From contig CALNXK010000106.1 in the NCBI GenBank assembly GCA_942486035.1, forward strand, positions 1,763,501-1,827,500: a DNA stretch of 64,000 bases, given 5' to 3'. This DNA comes from Porites lobata (Eukaryota > Cnidaria > Anthozoa > Scleractinia > Poritidae). Shown here piece after piece: positions 22,364-36,500 of this stretch. Below the pieces are notes generated by a model that was not told the DNA's origin, searched no databases, and worked only from the letters and a program-made list of their open reading frames with translations. The position numbers were made by a program, and so were the translations under genes. Position 1 is the first letter of the stretch; the number at the start of each line of letters is the position of its first letter.

Positions 22364-24262
22364 TAGCTTGGAGTTCTAACACATGTATGCGTGATCAGAA
22401 CAACGCAAAGGGCACGCATGAGCGCGCTACCGAAAAACGTCACGCAAACATAGGCACGCACTGCGTCATCTGCACGAAGAGTGCCGAATAAACCTGCGCT
22501 TCGGCGCTTTTTACTCCTTTTTCCTTCGTTTTTCTAAGGTACGGTATTAAAACCAGCAACAAAAACGTGCGCCTTGTTTTGCAACTTTGCTGCAAAACGT
22601 GACTCGTTGGACGAGATGCTGCTCAGTGTAACTGGAATATTTGCAAGTCGCATGCCATCAATAGCTGGAATACTAGATTTGATGAAGTAAATTCGAAAGC
22701 TGACATTTAAATTGATTCTTAGACATACGGTCCACGGCGGACTCAAAATCCCTCACAATGACCACATTCTGGTTTACAAGACAAATGGAGGAAAAAACAA
22801 ACGAGGGATACATTTTTGCATTTATTTCATAGTTTTCATAACATCTTTCGCACAAGAAGTAAAAATCGCTAACAGTAATCGCTTTTGTGCCTTACTCTAC
22901 AAGGAAGGTGCGACCCTGACGGACTAGGACTGAGCAAAGTACTAATTGACTGATAAATTGAAGGACCAACCACCTACTCAAGTTGCTAAGCGAGGGATCA
23001 ACTGTCCACAAGTGATAAAAGTTATAACTAACAGACAATCTTATAGCCTGTGTACAGACCCTTCCCCCTAATCTAAGAACTCCCCAGAAATCTTAAAACT
23101 TGAAGTCTTAACTCGTTCAAGAACAAAAAAGGACGAGTAGATGTGTCTGGATTTATGAGCTGATGCATATATACTCCCTCTTTATCTAGTTATCTAGTTT
23201 TTGTTATGAATACTTGCAGATAAAAACAAGTTATTTAATATGTAAGAGTACGAACTTAAACGATTTCAAGGCTATGGCTACGCTATACCGGATGGTTCTT
23301 GCAGCGACATGAAAACCATATCTGTTCACGCATGAAAACGGTGATTTCGGCGCGGTTTTGTGACGGGACGAAGCAGCGCCCCGCCGATCTTGAAAGAGGA
23401 AGAACAAGCAAGAGAGAGAACCCTGGGAACGAGGTTGGTTACATATAGAACAGGTTTCTGTGCCAAGTTTGGTGCAGTGTAAACAGGTGTTCATACTATA
23501 CTGGATAGATTTTCATGTCAGCATGAAAAACTCTCTGTTACAGTGTCGACATGGCCAAGAAATATTTTACCAGTCTCACATATTAACTGTAAAAATGAAT
23601 ACCTTGACACTTGAATAAAGTTATTATTATCATTTACACTGTTCCTATTATTGTTTTAATATAATTGATTTACTATTTTTACAGAAAGGCTATTATTACT
23701 TATTTAATGAAACACTAACTTAATAACCGGATGACTGACGAACAGATCAACTAACAGGACGGAAGGACAACCCAACTGATCGATTCATGACTGACTTATT
23801 CACACAACGACTCAACTAAATGACTGAATAACTAAATGACGGACAGAATGAATGACTAACTGACTAACTGACTGACTGACTGACTGGATAACTGAATAAT
23901 TTACTAACTGACTGGACGACCGAATAACTAAATGACTGACTAAATAAATGACTTACAGACTGACTGACTTACTAACTGACAAATTGAACGACTTACTGAC
24001 TGACTGAGTGAGCATGTATGAGTAGTTCTTAAGAAAAACAAAGCTATTTATCTAACTTTTGATCAGGCTAATTTTTTTGTTTCGCAAATGTTAAGTAGAC
24101 TTAGTAAAAGACCACATAACACGAAATGAGAGTGGATGAAACGTTAGACTCTATGCAATTTCAGGTCAAGGTAATTAAGGGCATTGCAAACTGTCTCCTT
24201 TAAATTTTCAGCGTCCGGCTGCAGTACGTTTACAATGCAAAGAAAATGGTAAAATAGCTCTT
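22364..24262. other. Intergenic, repeats only
   Basis: Between MGMT and the 3' end of the large death-domain gene. It holds a repeat-derived stretch near 23230-23510 with gagaaccctgggaacgaggttg, a word that looks like a DNA-transposon terminus, and the degenerate tetranucleotide array listed next. No coding region recognised. Confidence 0.5.
23770..24012. repeat. Degenerate (GACT)n minisatellite
   Basis: About 240 bases dominated by gactgact, aactgact and aaatgact words with drift. Confidence 0.85.
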
Positions 24263-24536
24263 TCACTGACAACAAAACTTTTGTGCTAAATCTTTACGTT
24301 CTACGTCAGACAGTGCTTTGTGCAAAACACGGTAAGTTGCAGCTGAGGCGTCCCTTTCTTTCCAAGCCAGCAGCAATTTGTAAGCTTTTTCAGAAAATTT
24401 ATCATTGTTTTTGTCATGTTCTGTTATCTGTGCTTCATCGAACTGTAGCCGACGACCAAGCTTTTTCCACTTGTCACCGATTTTGTCTGACAGACGTTCC
24501 AGTTCATCTGGTGTTGGACTTCCATCTTTGATTTTT
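24263..24536 (-). CDS. Death domain, terminal exon
   Basis: It codes about 91 residues and ends KDLAQKFCCQ followed by TGA. The six-helix death-domain pattern is visible: LERLSDKIGDKWKKLGRRL, then FDEAQITEHD, then KAYKLLLAWKERDASAATY and VLHKALSDVERKDLAQKF. The acceptor is TTTCTGTG-side CACAG and the phase fits linker B. Death domains self-assemble with partner DDs (for example RAIDD/PIDD or FADD-type complexes) to start caspase or NF-kB signalling. Confidence 0.9.
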
Positions 24537-27500
24537 CTGTGAAAAGAAAAACGATCGAGATACTAGCGATCTCCCCATCTTCAGAGCGACGGAATAAGGC
24601 ATGCACACGTAACATCAGCGGTCTCCCGGTTTACAGCGCATGCCATACGGATTTAAATACAGTACAATGCTTCCTAAAAAGATGCTTTAAGAGGCACTAC
24701 TCTTCAAAACCGTTATAATATCCACCAAGTCTTGGAAAAATGTGATAGGAAACTCTTCAAGAAAATTAGTAGCGACAGTTCTCACCCGTTGTACCCTATG
24801 TCGTCCCAAGCCAAAGCGTCCTCCTTAGATTAAGACGAAGAACTAGTTAGTTACTTAAGATAAAAAACTGAACGTTTTAAAAGTAGTTTTTTAAATAGCC
24901 TTAGTTTCAGATACATTTTAGCACTATGAGAAATTCTTACTATACGCGCCTTAATTAATCTTTTTAAAAAACCATATAAACTCTTAAAAATATGTTTCAT
25001 TTTTTCTGTTAAACTGTAAAATTCATCATGCATCTACTACTTGGAAGGAACTAATTCGAAAATCACCATGTTTGCCCATTTTCAGGAATATCACAGAAAT
25101 CATGAAAAAAATTAAGAGTTTAATGGTTTTGGGGGACGCTGGCACCTGAAAGTACAGACGTTTGTATGGATCTTTAACCCGGCATGTTTCAAGAGTCATA
25201 ACTTGATCCCTGTTCCACTTTAGAGCACCAAACTTGGTGAAATAACCAATCTCAACATGACCTTTTATATGGTGGTGTCAGATTATCATTAGTTTAAATT
25301 TGAAACTCGCCCCAGTTCCCTACGCATCTCCGAAATGGCCAGTAGAGACCTTTAGATTCGAGGACGAGAACGACTACGAGTACGAGATTTGATTTAAAGT
25401 TTTTTCGCGTATTGTCAAAAAATAGACGCCCCAGAATTCTTCATTGTACTTTTTTTTACCAGAACAATTAGCATTGTCATGGTTATTGAAGGAGGAAAAC
25501 ACCTCTCCCGATTGTAAAATGCTAAAATTCCTAACATTTGATAACTTGTCCCCGCTACTACGACACTCTCGCTAAACTCGTAGTAGAATGACGACGGCCA
25601 ACACGTATTCCCGCCCAAATGACGCTGGTTCATGCGCGCACTACTTAGTACTGACATGGATGGTACTGAGAAAATCTCGTACTCGTAGTAGTTCTCGTCT
25701 CAGAATCTAAAGCTCTCTAATAAGAGATCTGGGTACGAGATTATGATCTATGCATGACGATTTTTCCTCACGAACGCGAACCATCTCCCGTGGAGACCGT
25801 AGGAATTTTTTTCGCGTAGCAGGATTGGAAGTGTACTGTTAGAAGACACAGATAAAAAGGGAAAGTTCAAAAGAATACTCAGTTTTCTTCTTGTGGAAAA
25901 ACAAAAGCTTTCAGCAAGGAAAATTGACTTCAATGACTTCGACCAAGTTTTCTACACGGTAGAGCTCTTATCCTGTTTTGAAATGCAAACAAGACAGCGA
26001 AGTTTGCAAAGAATTTTCAGGAAAGCTTTTTACATAATGGCGAGAGAAATTACGCTTTCAAAAGGGAATTTTTGTATTTATAAATGTTCATAGACTTCAG
26101 GAATTTTTTCCCTCGAAATCAGCCTGCAGGATATTTTTTTCTAAAATAACCCATACCCCCCTCTCAAAAGTCAAATTGTCGGCCCCTAAGCTAGCACCAT
26201 AATATGGCTGTTAGTAATTGATCCACTTCAAGACTCTTTCACGGTTGGTGGACTTCGATGTCTCAACTAGACAGACTTCACTGACCGTCTAAACCGAAAA
26301 TGGAAAAAAATAGGGACGGGAAGGGGGGAGGGTAAGATAGTAATTCTGTCTACATCCACATCTACACAAATCCCTAACCGCAAAAAAAGCAAAAAAAAAG
26401 CGACATAAGCAAACAAGCTATTAGACAGGGAAAGTTGAGTAAAATTACAAAATGTTTGCTAACCCGCTTTTCATAACTCCAGGTAGACATATATACCGTA
26501 AGTAGTCTTAGCTTTTTACAATATTTATTTCGCTCAATTTTATAAGTGATTATAAATAATTTTGTAAATACTTTTTTCTCATTTGAGATATCCTGAGGTG
26601 ATGTAATAAAGTTATCAAATCTTATCTATTCGCTGCCGTTGCCGTCATCGGAGGTTCCACTGAATTTTATTCAAACGGTACTTACCTTGTAATGACACTT
26701 CTGCTTTCGCCAACATAAGCATTGTCTTCAACTTCAGTTTCATCTTCAGGCTCTACTACAACCTCTCTTTTAGCGACTTTCACAGGTAACGCTGTCTCAA
26801 CCACTTCTTCCTCTTTGCCAGCTTTCGAAAGCATTCCAGTTTCAGCAGTTTGTTCGAACAAAGGCTTTTTCCTTTTTCCTTCCGGAACATAAGATGCAAT
26901 GATAAGATAAATTAGGATAAACCTGAATATGTCTGTCTGTCTACGTATACAGCATACCAGAAAGCTTCAGTTTCTATGCCGACACAAAAAACTGTTCTGT
27001 TTTATTAAAATCGGAATTCAATATCAATGGAACAAATAGCCTGCGTGCCGATACACGTGTCCTATTTTCTCTGTTGCACGCGGAAAAGTAAAATAAATGC
27101 AGCGTTCACACTTGGTGCCAAAGTACGGTACTCGCTGGGCACTAATGTGAACAAACTCTTTTTTAAAGCATACCCACGCTAGAATTCGGGTACGGTTTCG
27201 ATGCCCGGGTACAAGGCACAAACGTGGGCACCGGGCCCCTGTGTGCTTTGTAATCATTGCAAAGCTCATGTTTTTTTTAAAAAAAATTACGTCTGACAAG
27301 GGGGAAATGGAGTAACTATGTACACAGTTACATATCGGGTACTCACGGTGTGAACTCGACCCCACTTTGGGCCGGTAGGAAGGCACTGATTCCTGGTCAA
27401 TGTGGACAGCCCCTGAGAAATGAAACAGAACGTTCGCATATCACGTAAAAGGCTACAACTTTTGCTTGATCGGATTACTTTGGGTTTTTCGCTGTTGATA

Positions 27501-30500
27501 CCTTTTAAAGATTTTAAATGCTATGGGGAGAGGGGGGGGGGGGGGCTCCCGATTTCAAGTTACGGGGGTGATTGAAGGATTTTTGGGGGGTTGAAATTTT
27601 CGATTCCGGGATTTTTTTGGTTAGTATTTCATTTACGTGGGGATTTTTTGCATTTTCATTGATGAAATAGAAGAAGTTCTCGGGTGTCTCGGGTGTCTCT
27701 TTTTTTTTTTGGGGGGGGGTTGATTTTTGTCCCCATTCGATCATTCTGTCACTTGAAATCTGGAGTAACCCCCGCGCCTGAGAACTGGGTGCCAAAAAAA
27801 GAATTGCTACGTTTACAATAGCTCAACTTGCATTTGCTCACATGAGGCAGTAAACCTAACTAAGAGTCAACTACAGTGGTAATCAGACAGTTGAACGTTA
27901 CGTCAGCCCAAAATTAGAAGCGGCTTTCATATCATGTGAAGAATTATGCGAATCTCGAAGGCTATTATGGACCTAAAATCCGCCTCGATCTGCAAAATTC
28001 TTCACATCAAATTCCACTTCATTCAATAATCACTCCCTTTTGGGTTCCGTCGCGTATGGTAATAATCTGATCGATGTTCCTATATAGAACTCCCTGACAT
28101 CGTTATACATAAAAGTTGAAAAAAAATCTTTGAAAAGCTTCGAAGAATGAAATTTCTTAGGATAGAAATTTCTTACGATTGCGTTGTCATTGAAGGATAT
28201 CGATCTAGGACTACAAGGTCCTATGCAGGGTGAACGGGCAAGGGCCAATTCCATACAAAATGAACGGGCAAGGGCCAATTCCAAACACAACACGTAAACT
28301 CTCGAGCAGCAAATGTTTTACTATTACCAAACCATAAAAAAAATAAATTCCAAATGCTGAGGAAGACGGGGTTGGTGGTCAGGGCCACCGAGGAAAAAAC
28401 CTACTTCGACGAATGTTGTTACACTAATCATAGTTATTAGAGGAGGGTTTGGTGGTCAATGGGCTGCAGTTTATGTTCAAAGCACCGTGAAAAAACCTTT
28501 TCTGTTGGCAAATTGTTTCGACAAAATGATAGGAATTCTTTTTGAATGTTGTTACAAAAACATAATAGATCCGTAAAACTGGTAAAACTGGTAATAAATA
28601 GGGGCGAGATAACAAACTATAACGAAATTTACATACAGCACGTAACAAAGGAGCGTAATTAACAAAATACCGGAGAGCGAAAAGAAAAAGAATACACGAT
28701 AACAAGTAAGTGAGAAAACGAAAAACAAAAGGAAAAAAAAATTGCCCCAACGCAGGGAAATCCAAAGATTGTGACAACAATTATCTCCAACTATTTGCGT
28801 CCACTCTGAATCAAGACTGCGAGTAATTCCTCGGGCTTATTTTCCTCAGGCAAAATGGAGACTATCGATAGTCTACTTGAAACCTTTGAGTGCGACAATG
28901 GGCCCTTTGCAAAATACAGTCAAATAATACAAAAAACACCTTGCTGGATGGCAAACGACGCAGTAGGACGGTGAAAAGAAAGGATATTTGCTTTTTAAAT
29001 CATGTAACCTGTTTGTTTTTCTTGCCCCTCTGCGTCTTTTGCCATCCAGTTAGGTGTTTTTTGTACCATGTGACCGTAATCTGCAAAGGGCCAGTTGTGT
29101 ACGCGAACAACATGCTAAAGTGAATCAATGATTGAGTGATGACTTTGTCAGTATTATAAGAGGTGAGATTCATTGGAAGTGGCGCAGGCCACTGAACTGA
29201 AGCTTAATTTGTGGAACTATGTATTGGTGTAAGGTTAAGGGGTAAAAACAAGTGAAATATTCCAGTAAAGGGTAACTTGTTGTAGTACTCACCTTTCTCA
29301 TTATAGTGGGGCCAGTCTTGAAAAACAACGGGATCACTGAGGATATGAGCAGTAAGCGAAGCGGCCATTAAACTCGCGAACGATCTCCAACGATCAGTAC
29401 CGGATTTTCTGCAATCCGCGTAGTCTGAAATGCCTTTAATAATAATCCAAGGAACGTCCAAAGCGTGGGCTGCTGCATAAAGACCTATAACGGAATAAAG
29501 TCAATGACGTCGATGAATAAATTACCAAGAGCAGAGCCAGGCAGGTCAACGTTCTAAGGGGCCGGTTGCTGAAAAATTCGACTCCACAGACGTGAAAGGA
29601 AGGATGGAGAATGCAATCCCTTAAGCTACGCTAAAACAGGCAACAAAAACGTGGAATTTGTTTCGCAACGTTGCACGCAGTTTAATTAACAATTATTCCT
29701 CGAGCCCGAATGGGTCCTGAGTCTATAGCCCATGAGGCCGAACTACTGTAGTTCGGCCGAATGGGCTATTGACTCAGAGGCCATGAGGACGAGAGGAATA
29801 ACTGTTTAAGTAAAATCCAAATTTAGTTGGTAAAAAATATCGAGACAAAACAACTTTAGCTATTTAAAGCTAGACTTTAAGTCCTTTTTTGCCGCCAAAA
29901 AGCCGGCGCTTTTCGCTACTAGTGGGCTATAACATATAGCCTAGTAGTAGCTCAACCAATCAGAACACAGCATTGATAATAGACCACTAGTTGGATATTA
30001 CTAATACCCATTTCCTGAGGCATTGCCTCTCTCTGAAAGAGGTCACCAGGCTAAGTATCTGAGGAAGAAGATGAAACAAACGGCTAACAGGACCCTAGGT
30101 TTCCTTATAATAAGTAAAACAGAGCGATCAACAAAAAGTAAAATGCCGTTTTGAGGACACTACCTCTCGTTGCGGGTGCTATTTCTATAGAATGCGGGAT
30201 GGACTATGCGACCTATTAAGGTTTAGAAGTCGCAGAACAATGGTAGAATCTTGTTTCAGTAATATGAGGGAGACCCTGGTATTAGTCCGGCATGAAATAG
30301 AACTGGCCAACTCCCGCTTTTCAGGCTATATAGTGTTTTGCCGACTGACCTAAACCTGCGGTCAATAGGGTTATTAGCTATAAACTAAACAAGATGGTAC
30401 GTAAAACGGTTTCGTTTTCTGGATCATAAAATCAAGGGTATGATAACAAAAGACGGGCGTCTTGAAGTCACTCACAGCTGACCTTTAGCGACTCCGGAGA

Positions 30501-33500
30501 CTCTGAGTTCTGGATTCCAGTTGAATATCCTGTAACACTTTTTATAGCTCTCTTTTTCAAAAAGTCTGTTTAAGTCGATTTTGAGCATAAATTATCAAAC
30601 ATCCGGGAAATTATGGTTCGCGGGAGAAGCAACTTCTATCAAATGTTTCGAGAGTCGAGGATGTGCTCACAAACTATTCACCCCATGGCAATGTAATAGG
30701 AAGGTCCGTGTTCGGGAAAAATCCGTTTGCTTCTCAATACTTCAAAACATGGAATCAGAATCTTATGACGATTGAAGGAATAAACCTGGATAGAATCCAA
30801 GATTATATTTTGAAGGATCGACGCGTCTTCAAGGAGCCCAATCTTCCATCTTTGATAAAGTAGTTTGACATGATCGGAAATATCTGTTTTGTAAATTATC
30901 CATTCTTGCGCACCGCAAAATCAGGTAAAATGGTGAACAGTTAAGCCTGACTTCTAAGAATAACAAGTTTAGAAGACGTTTATCAAATGTTTTAGGCAGT
31001 TGTTCTATAACTACTGGCATAATTTATTATGCCTGAGTCTGGGTCCGTTTACTTTGATCCGTAGCCGAAAAAAAAAAAAGTCTAGGCAGTTGATATCCTT
31101 TCTGGCGACTGCCCGGAGACGATCGAAAAAAAAATATTTGAGTTGTTCGTCCTGGCATGATGTTTTTACGTAAACAACGATTTTGAGACATCCATTATCT
31201 CTCGCCCCATGCAAGGGAATCCGGGAAAATCCTGCTTATGGAATCCAGAATCTTACTGACGATTGGAATCTAGAATCCAAGTTCGACTGACAACATCAGT
31301 AGTTTGACATCGGTAGTTTGCTACTGGTGAACAGTTACGACACGTAGATATATGTTTTAGCAACTACTATAATTTGCAGTCTGTCCACTTTGAATTGCAA
31401 AGACTGGAAACCAGGACCTGGAATCTGGAATCCACGGCGTGGAATCCAGAATCCTAGACTGTCTTGGATTCCCCTTACATGGGGCGATATCTCGCTTTTC
31501 CAGTTAATTAAGGTGTCATCATTAGTAGAAATAAGATTCGTAAAAGAAATCTTTACTCCACTTCCTGCAAAATTGCTTAAAACGGTCATAATTAGTGTGC
31601 ATAACAGGCGTTAATTAGCCGAGCATAAGAAGGGAGACAATCAGTTCCGTGGTTGTCCCTTTCGTTTCGCGCTCGGCTAAGGAACGCCCGTTACGCAGGC
31701 TATCACCATATGTCATAATATGCTTACCTTGCCCTTCCAGTTCCATAGCAATTGCCTGTGGAAAGCGCTTGATGAGTGTCTCGCGGCATTCGTTGTTATC
31801 AATCACCCCTGGAACACTCAGAAAATCGCCGCGGTGTATTTTCACCTCAAGTGCCTTGGGATCTTTTAAAGGTGCTTTCCAACCATCTCCAGCGTTAGGG
31901 ATCAGCCTCAAAAGAAGGGATTTCAACGGAACTTTGTCGCCGACTTCATCACTGGATGGAACACAGGTTATTAACATCTCTGAAATAGCCACGTCTCCTA
32001 GTTTGACTTCACTGGATTTTAAGCTGTGGCAAATACCCACGAGAAACGTGGCTTTGGGCCTCAAGACTCTGACAGCTGCCGATACAGAGACTGCAGAGCC
32101 TCCAGCAGTGATTGAACCCTTGTAGCACTTCATTACAGCTATTTTAACCTTCATTTCACCTCTTCCCAGTTCCCCGAAGTATACGTAACCAAGGTCTTTG
32201 CAGTAACTTCTACAAAAACTGGAATTCAGATAGGAAAGGCAGCCTAGGAATTCACAGTCCTTTACCGTTAGTAACAAAATGTCAGTTGGAATTCGGCCGT
32301 CATCCCATGGTACAACTGTTATAGGAAGATCCTCAGTCTTGAGCAGAGGTAAAGTTACCTCTGGTGGGTTGCTTGCAGGATCTATGAGCAAAATAACGCT
32401 AATCAACCCGTGGAGTTATTACTAAAAATACGAATAACAAGATAAAACCAAACAACCAAGAAAAAAATAACTTTATAGGTAAATACGTAAGAACTAATTA
32501 TTGTTGATATATCATTACTGAAAAAAACTACTTTTGAAAGGTTCTCTCTCCATGGATAATCTATGCTCTCTCTTAATTATGAAAATCAATCAATAGCTTT
32601 AAAAACACTTTGTCTACATTTCCCTGTTACCATCCACTTCTATTTTAGTAAGAAGTCTCCGACTGATCAAGACATGTGACTAAATTGTAGTACATCCAAA
32701 GGCTGTTTTTGTTAGCCACTATTTACCAAGCGACTTCCAGTCTCATATTTAAATAATGAGTAAAACGGTTGTTAAAAATATACCTTAATTGTAACGGCAG
32801 GTACTAAACTAGGCGAATGTGGCGAGTTGGATAAAATTTGCTAAATTACCTTCAATATAATAAGTAAAATTTTTGCACTCATTAATACTGGCCCCTGCCC
32901 TGCTGCCCTTCACCCCAGTGAGTAGCTCTTTACGGCCTGTGTCTAATACCACTCAGGGCCTGTTTACATAGAGGTGGGGGACCCCATGTAGGTGATGTAA
33001 GCCGCTTAGGTGGGGTAACCCGCCTGTCCATATAATCACTCATTTTAATTTGATCACGTTTAAATGACAGGTGGAGTGACCCGCCACATGTTACCTCACC
33101 TACCTGGGGTCCCCACCTCCATGTAAACAGGCCCTAACATAGTTTTCTCCATTCTATGGTGGTGCGAAACAATCGAGAAATGGTAATAAAGGAACAGGGG
33201 AAGTGGGTCTTTCTGCAGGCACTGTCATCACAAAAAAAACAAGGATCCAAACAATAGAGTTCCCCTGGGGCATTTACTGTTTGGTTGTATTGTTTCCTTT
33301 GTTGTACGTGTTCTATGACTCAGTACCTACAGAAGGAACCGAAGAAATGTAGCGTTTTCACTCACGTGGCCTGCTCGATGCAAATTTATTGGAAAAAAGG
33401 AAGCGTTTACATAAGAAAAGAGTTCAGCTCCCACAGAATTGGTTTGGAACACCAACATGGCCGTCGTTTCATTGTTTTGGAACACCAATATGGCCGCCGT

Positions 33501-36500
33501 GACGTCATGTGAAAACGCTCTATAGGGTTGGTAGCAGAGGACGAGTTCGTTCTTGCTAATAGGCTCAGTAGAATGCCAGCAAGTTGGAGCAAAGAATTTT
33601 TTACACCTGTCCAAAAACTGCTTAAGATAAAAATCTTTGGAAAATCTTTCTAAAAACGATGATACGATTATAGCCGAAGTAACACGAAAAATCCCAAAGG
33701 TAGGCCAGAAATTTCAACTGTCCAGCCTGGAAAAAACATCCAAACTTAATTTGCTAAGGCAAGATTAGAAATCTTAAATTACGGTTAAACAGGACAACCT
33801 AACCTCTTTTATGTGAAATAAGACTAACATAGTGCAGCTGGTGCACGTGACCCAGCACAAGTCGGTTGCCATCGGTAACATCATACTCTGGGCAAATCAT
33901 TACGTCATCGTGATGCGGTAGACTGCTGATCACGCGGATGCACGTTTTAAAACGGTTTGCCGCAGCGTGAAGAATCACGTGATCTCCCCATGTACCATCT
34001 GCCATCATGTCTGTGAGGTAGTCATCCCAAGATGAATATCCATCAACAAAGTGGAAGAGCTCTGTTCCATCCGACTTTAAGCAAAAAAAATACAGTGTAT
34101 GAACTAAAAAAAACCCAGCGGTTTTGTTAATAACATTTTATTACTTTCTCTACTCCAAAATTCAATGGTTAACTTTTCAAACTAACTTTGACTTCCAGAC
34201 TCGTTGAATAATCGCCGATATTAATCTCTGTCTTTTTTTCAAGGGGTGACGAAAACTTTTGGGCCGGGAGCCTTGAGAGACAGTTTTAGTAGTTTAGTAG
34301 GCACCGCTTGCTTCAATTTTGGAACAAGAATCTCATAAAAAAGAGGGCGCGAATACATAAACGCGATGACGTCATGACAAGCATCTCATTAAGATTACGT
34401 CATGGTTGGAAGAAAAAAAACGATAACAGTGAGAAGGAAAATTGAGTAAACAAATTTATCAATCCCACTCTATTTTGTGTAGGATTGCCCTTATTTCCTT
34501 CGTCGACATGACTCAAGCAATGGTGGCTTTTCTAATTTTAGTCAACCAATCAAAACCTACGACATATGATGGCAGATTCATACAAATTGTCTCGATAATA
34601 TAATAGGCGACCTCAGTTTTTAAACATTGCATTACTTTTTTAAAAATTAGTATTACCGTGTTACTCACTTTGAAATCTTGAGAGATGCCTATTCATGACG
34701 TAATCGGCGCTAATGGTTTCTTGCCCTCTTTAGAGGGAATTTCTGTCCAAAAAAGGGAGTAACCGATCCTTGCTAGTACTACAATACGTTGTAGTAGTAG
34801 TAATAACCTTTTCTGTCAAATACGGTAGGTAAAATGGTAAAGGGTTGGACCTCGGGGTGGAGCCTGCCCATATAAAACCTTAGTGAGTACCCCAACCCCT
34901 GGGGGTTACGCAGCCTTAAATAGCTAGAATCAAGAAGACTAAAAAAACACTATAAGTTACTAATACAAACAAACTAACCAGTGTAGGGTTGTTCCTCAGA
35001 TATTGTACAATGGTTCCCCTTAACTTTGAGTGGGAGAGTTTAATTCCTTTTACGTGGTCAAGCTGCTCGGAAAGTGCAAAAAACATGCAGTTTCCCTTTC
35101 CTTGATTGTCAGAAATAACCAGGCCATTTTCAAGCGCCATACTCTTCAAATTCTCCGATAACTCAGTTTTGTCGGTCTCTTTCCATGCCTCCTGTCGCAT
35201 CTGTCGAAGATCACCGAAGATGAGCTTCTCTGGTGGTTCTGTTATTAAGAGACGGACAACTTAATCAGTATTATTTCCTTTGATTACGTCTGAAGTTTTC
35301 GAGCTGATTAAAAAAGCGATAGATGCTAACTGAAGCCCAGTTTGATATAGTCTGTTCTAGGGGCCTAGTTAGTGGGGAGTACGAGTGAACAGAAAAGCGA
35401 TGCAATAGAAAAAGGCGGCCATGCATAAGCTTCTTGTTTTGCTTGTTCGCATTTATAACTGAGAGCCTGGAACAGTATGCCTGGTTCTTGTAACACCGCT
35501 TCCTTCCAATGCACAAAAAAGTCTGTCAATGTACATGAGGGTTTATTTATAGTTTTTAACCATGGTTTATCGCTTAGTCCAAACTTCGTAATTAATTTTC
35601 GTTTTTGTCGTTTAATTGTTTTAACGTAAGATTGGATTCTTTTACAACATACGCCTATTAACCTGTTGGAATTGTTTACTGTTTTTTCTTATCTTCAAAA
35701 TAACAAAAAAACGAATCCCCCTAACTTTGAAAGTGTATGGGTAACTATGTGGAGAACGTGAAGGTATATATGTATAACAAAACAGCTGCTATCCAGTCTC
35801 TACCTGGGCAGACTATATGCAGAATAATTTTAGGTATCACGGTCTATCAAAATCCTGAACTATAAATTTTCTGAAGGCATCGTATTGGCTAATTATAACA
35901 ACGTATTCTTAACAGTATAGAAGAAGAACAACAACAATCTATGGAAAAATTAGCGACGGCAGTGTACACACTCGGCTGAGGGGCGGAGACCCAACGACTA
36001 TGTTTCCAAATACAGTACGTCAGAAGTGTGTTGAATGGTTTTTTCTATGCTTAAGAAGACTATTTGGTTAATTCAAAGCAGAGCTGCCCTAAAAACTATT
36101 TATCTGTTCGGATGTCTTAGGGGAACTTTGGTCACCTCGAAAGTTTTAGGTGGCTTTTTCGTCTCATCCGAAATTGTTAGCTACCCTGATGAGGCCGGTC
36201 GAAAGTTCGAGAACATATCCGTACTTCTTGATTGTCGTCATTTTATATAAAAGGCTTCAACCTTGACGGTTGGCTTCTGTTCAGAGCGGCTCTCGTTTTC
36301 GTTAATGTAAAGCAATACCCAATTTCGAACAAAAAAGAAAGACTTCTTCTAGCAAAGCTAAGACCACCCTGCGAGCAGAGCCTCCTCCTTTTGTCTTTTT
36401 GAGTGAGGAGGAGAAAAGGAGGCTCTACCTGAATCGCGTCAAACCTTTGAAGTCACCGCAGCTCAAACTTCTGGGCTAATCAATTTTTTGTCAAACAGGG

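Noticed and set aside
31649..32125. A 158-residue plus-strand gene
   Set aside because: Antisense shadow of the PNP exon, which has clear family motifs on the minus strand.
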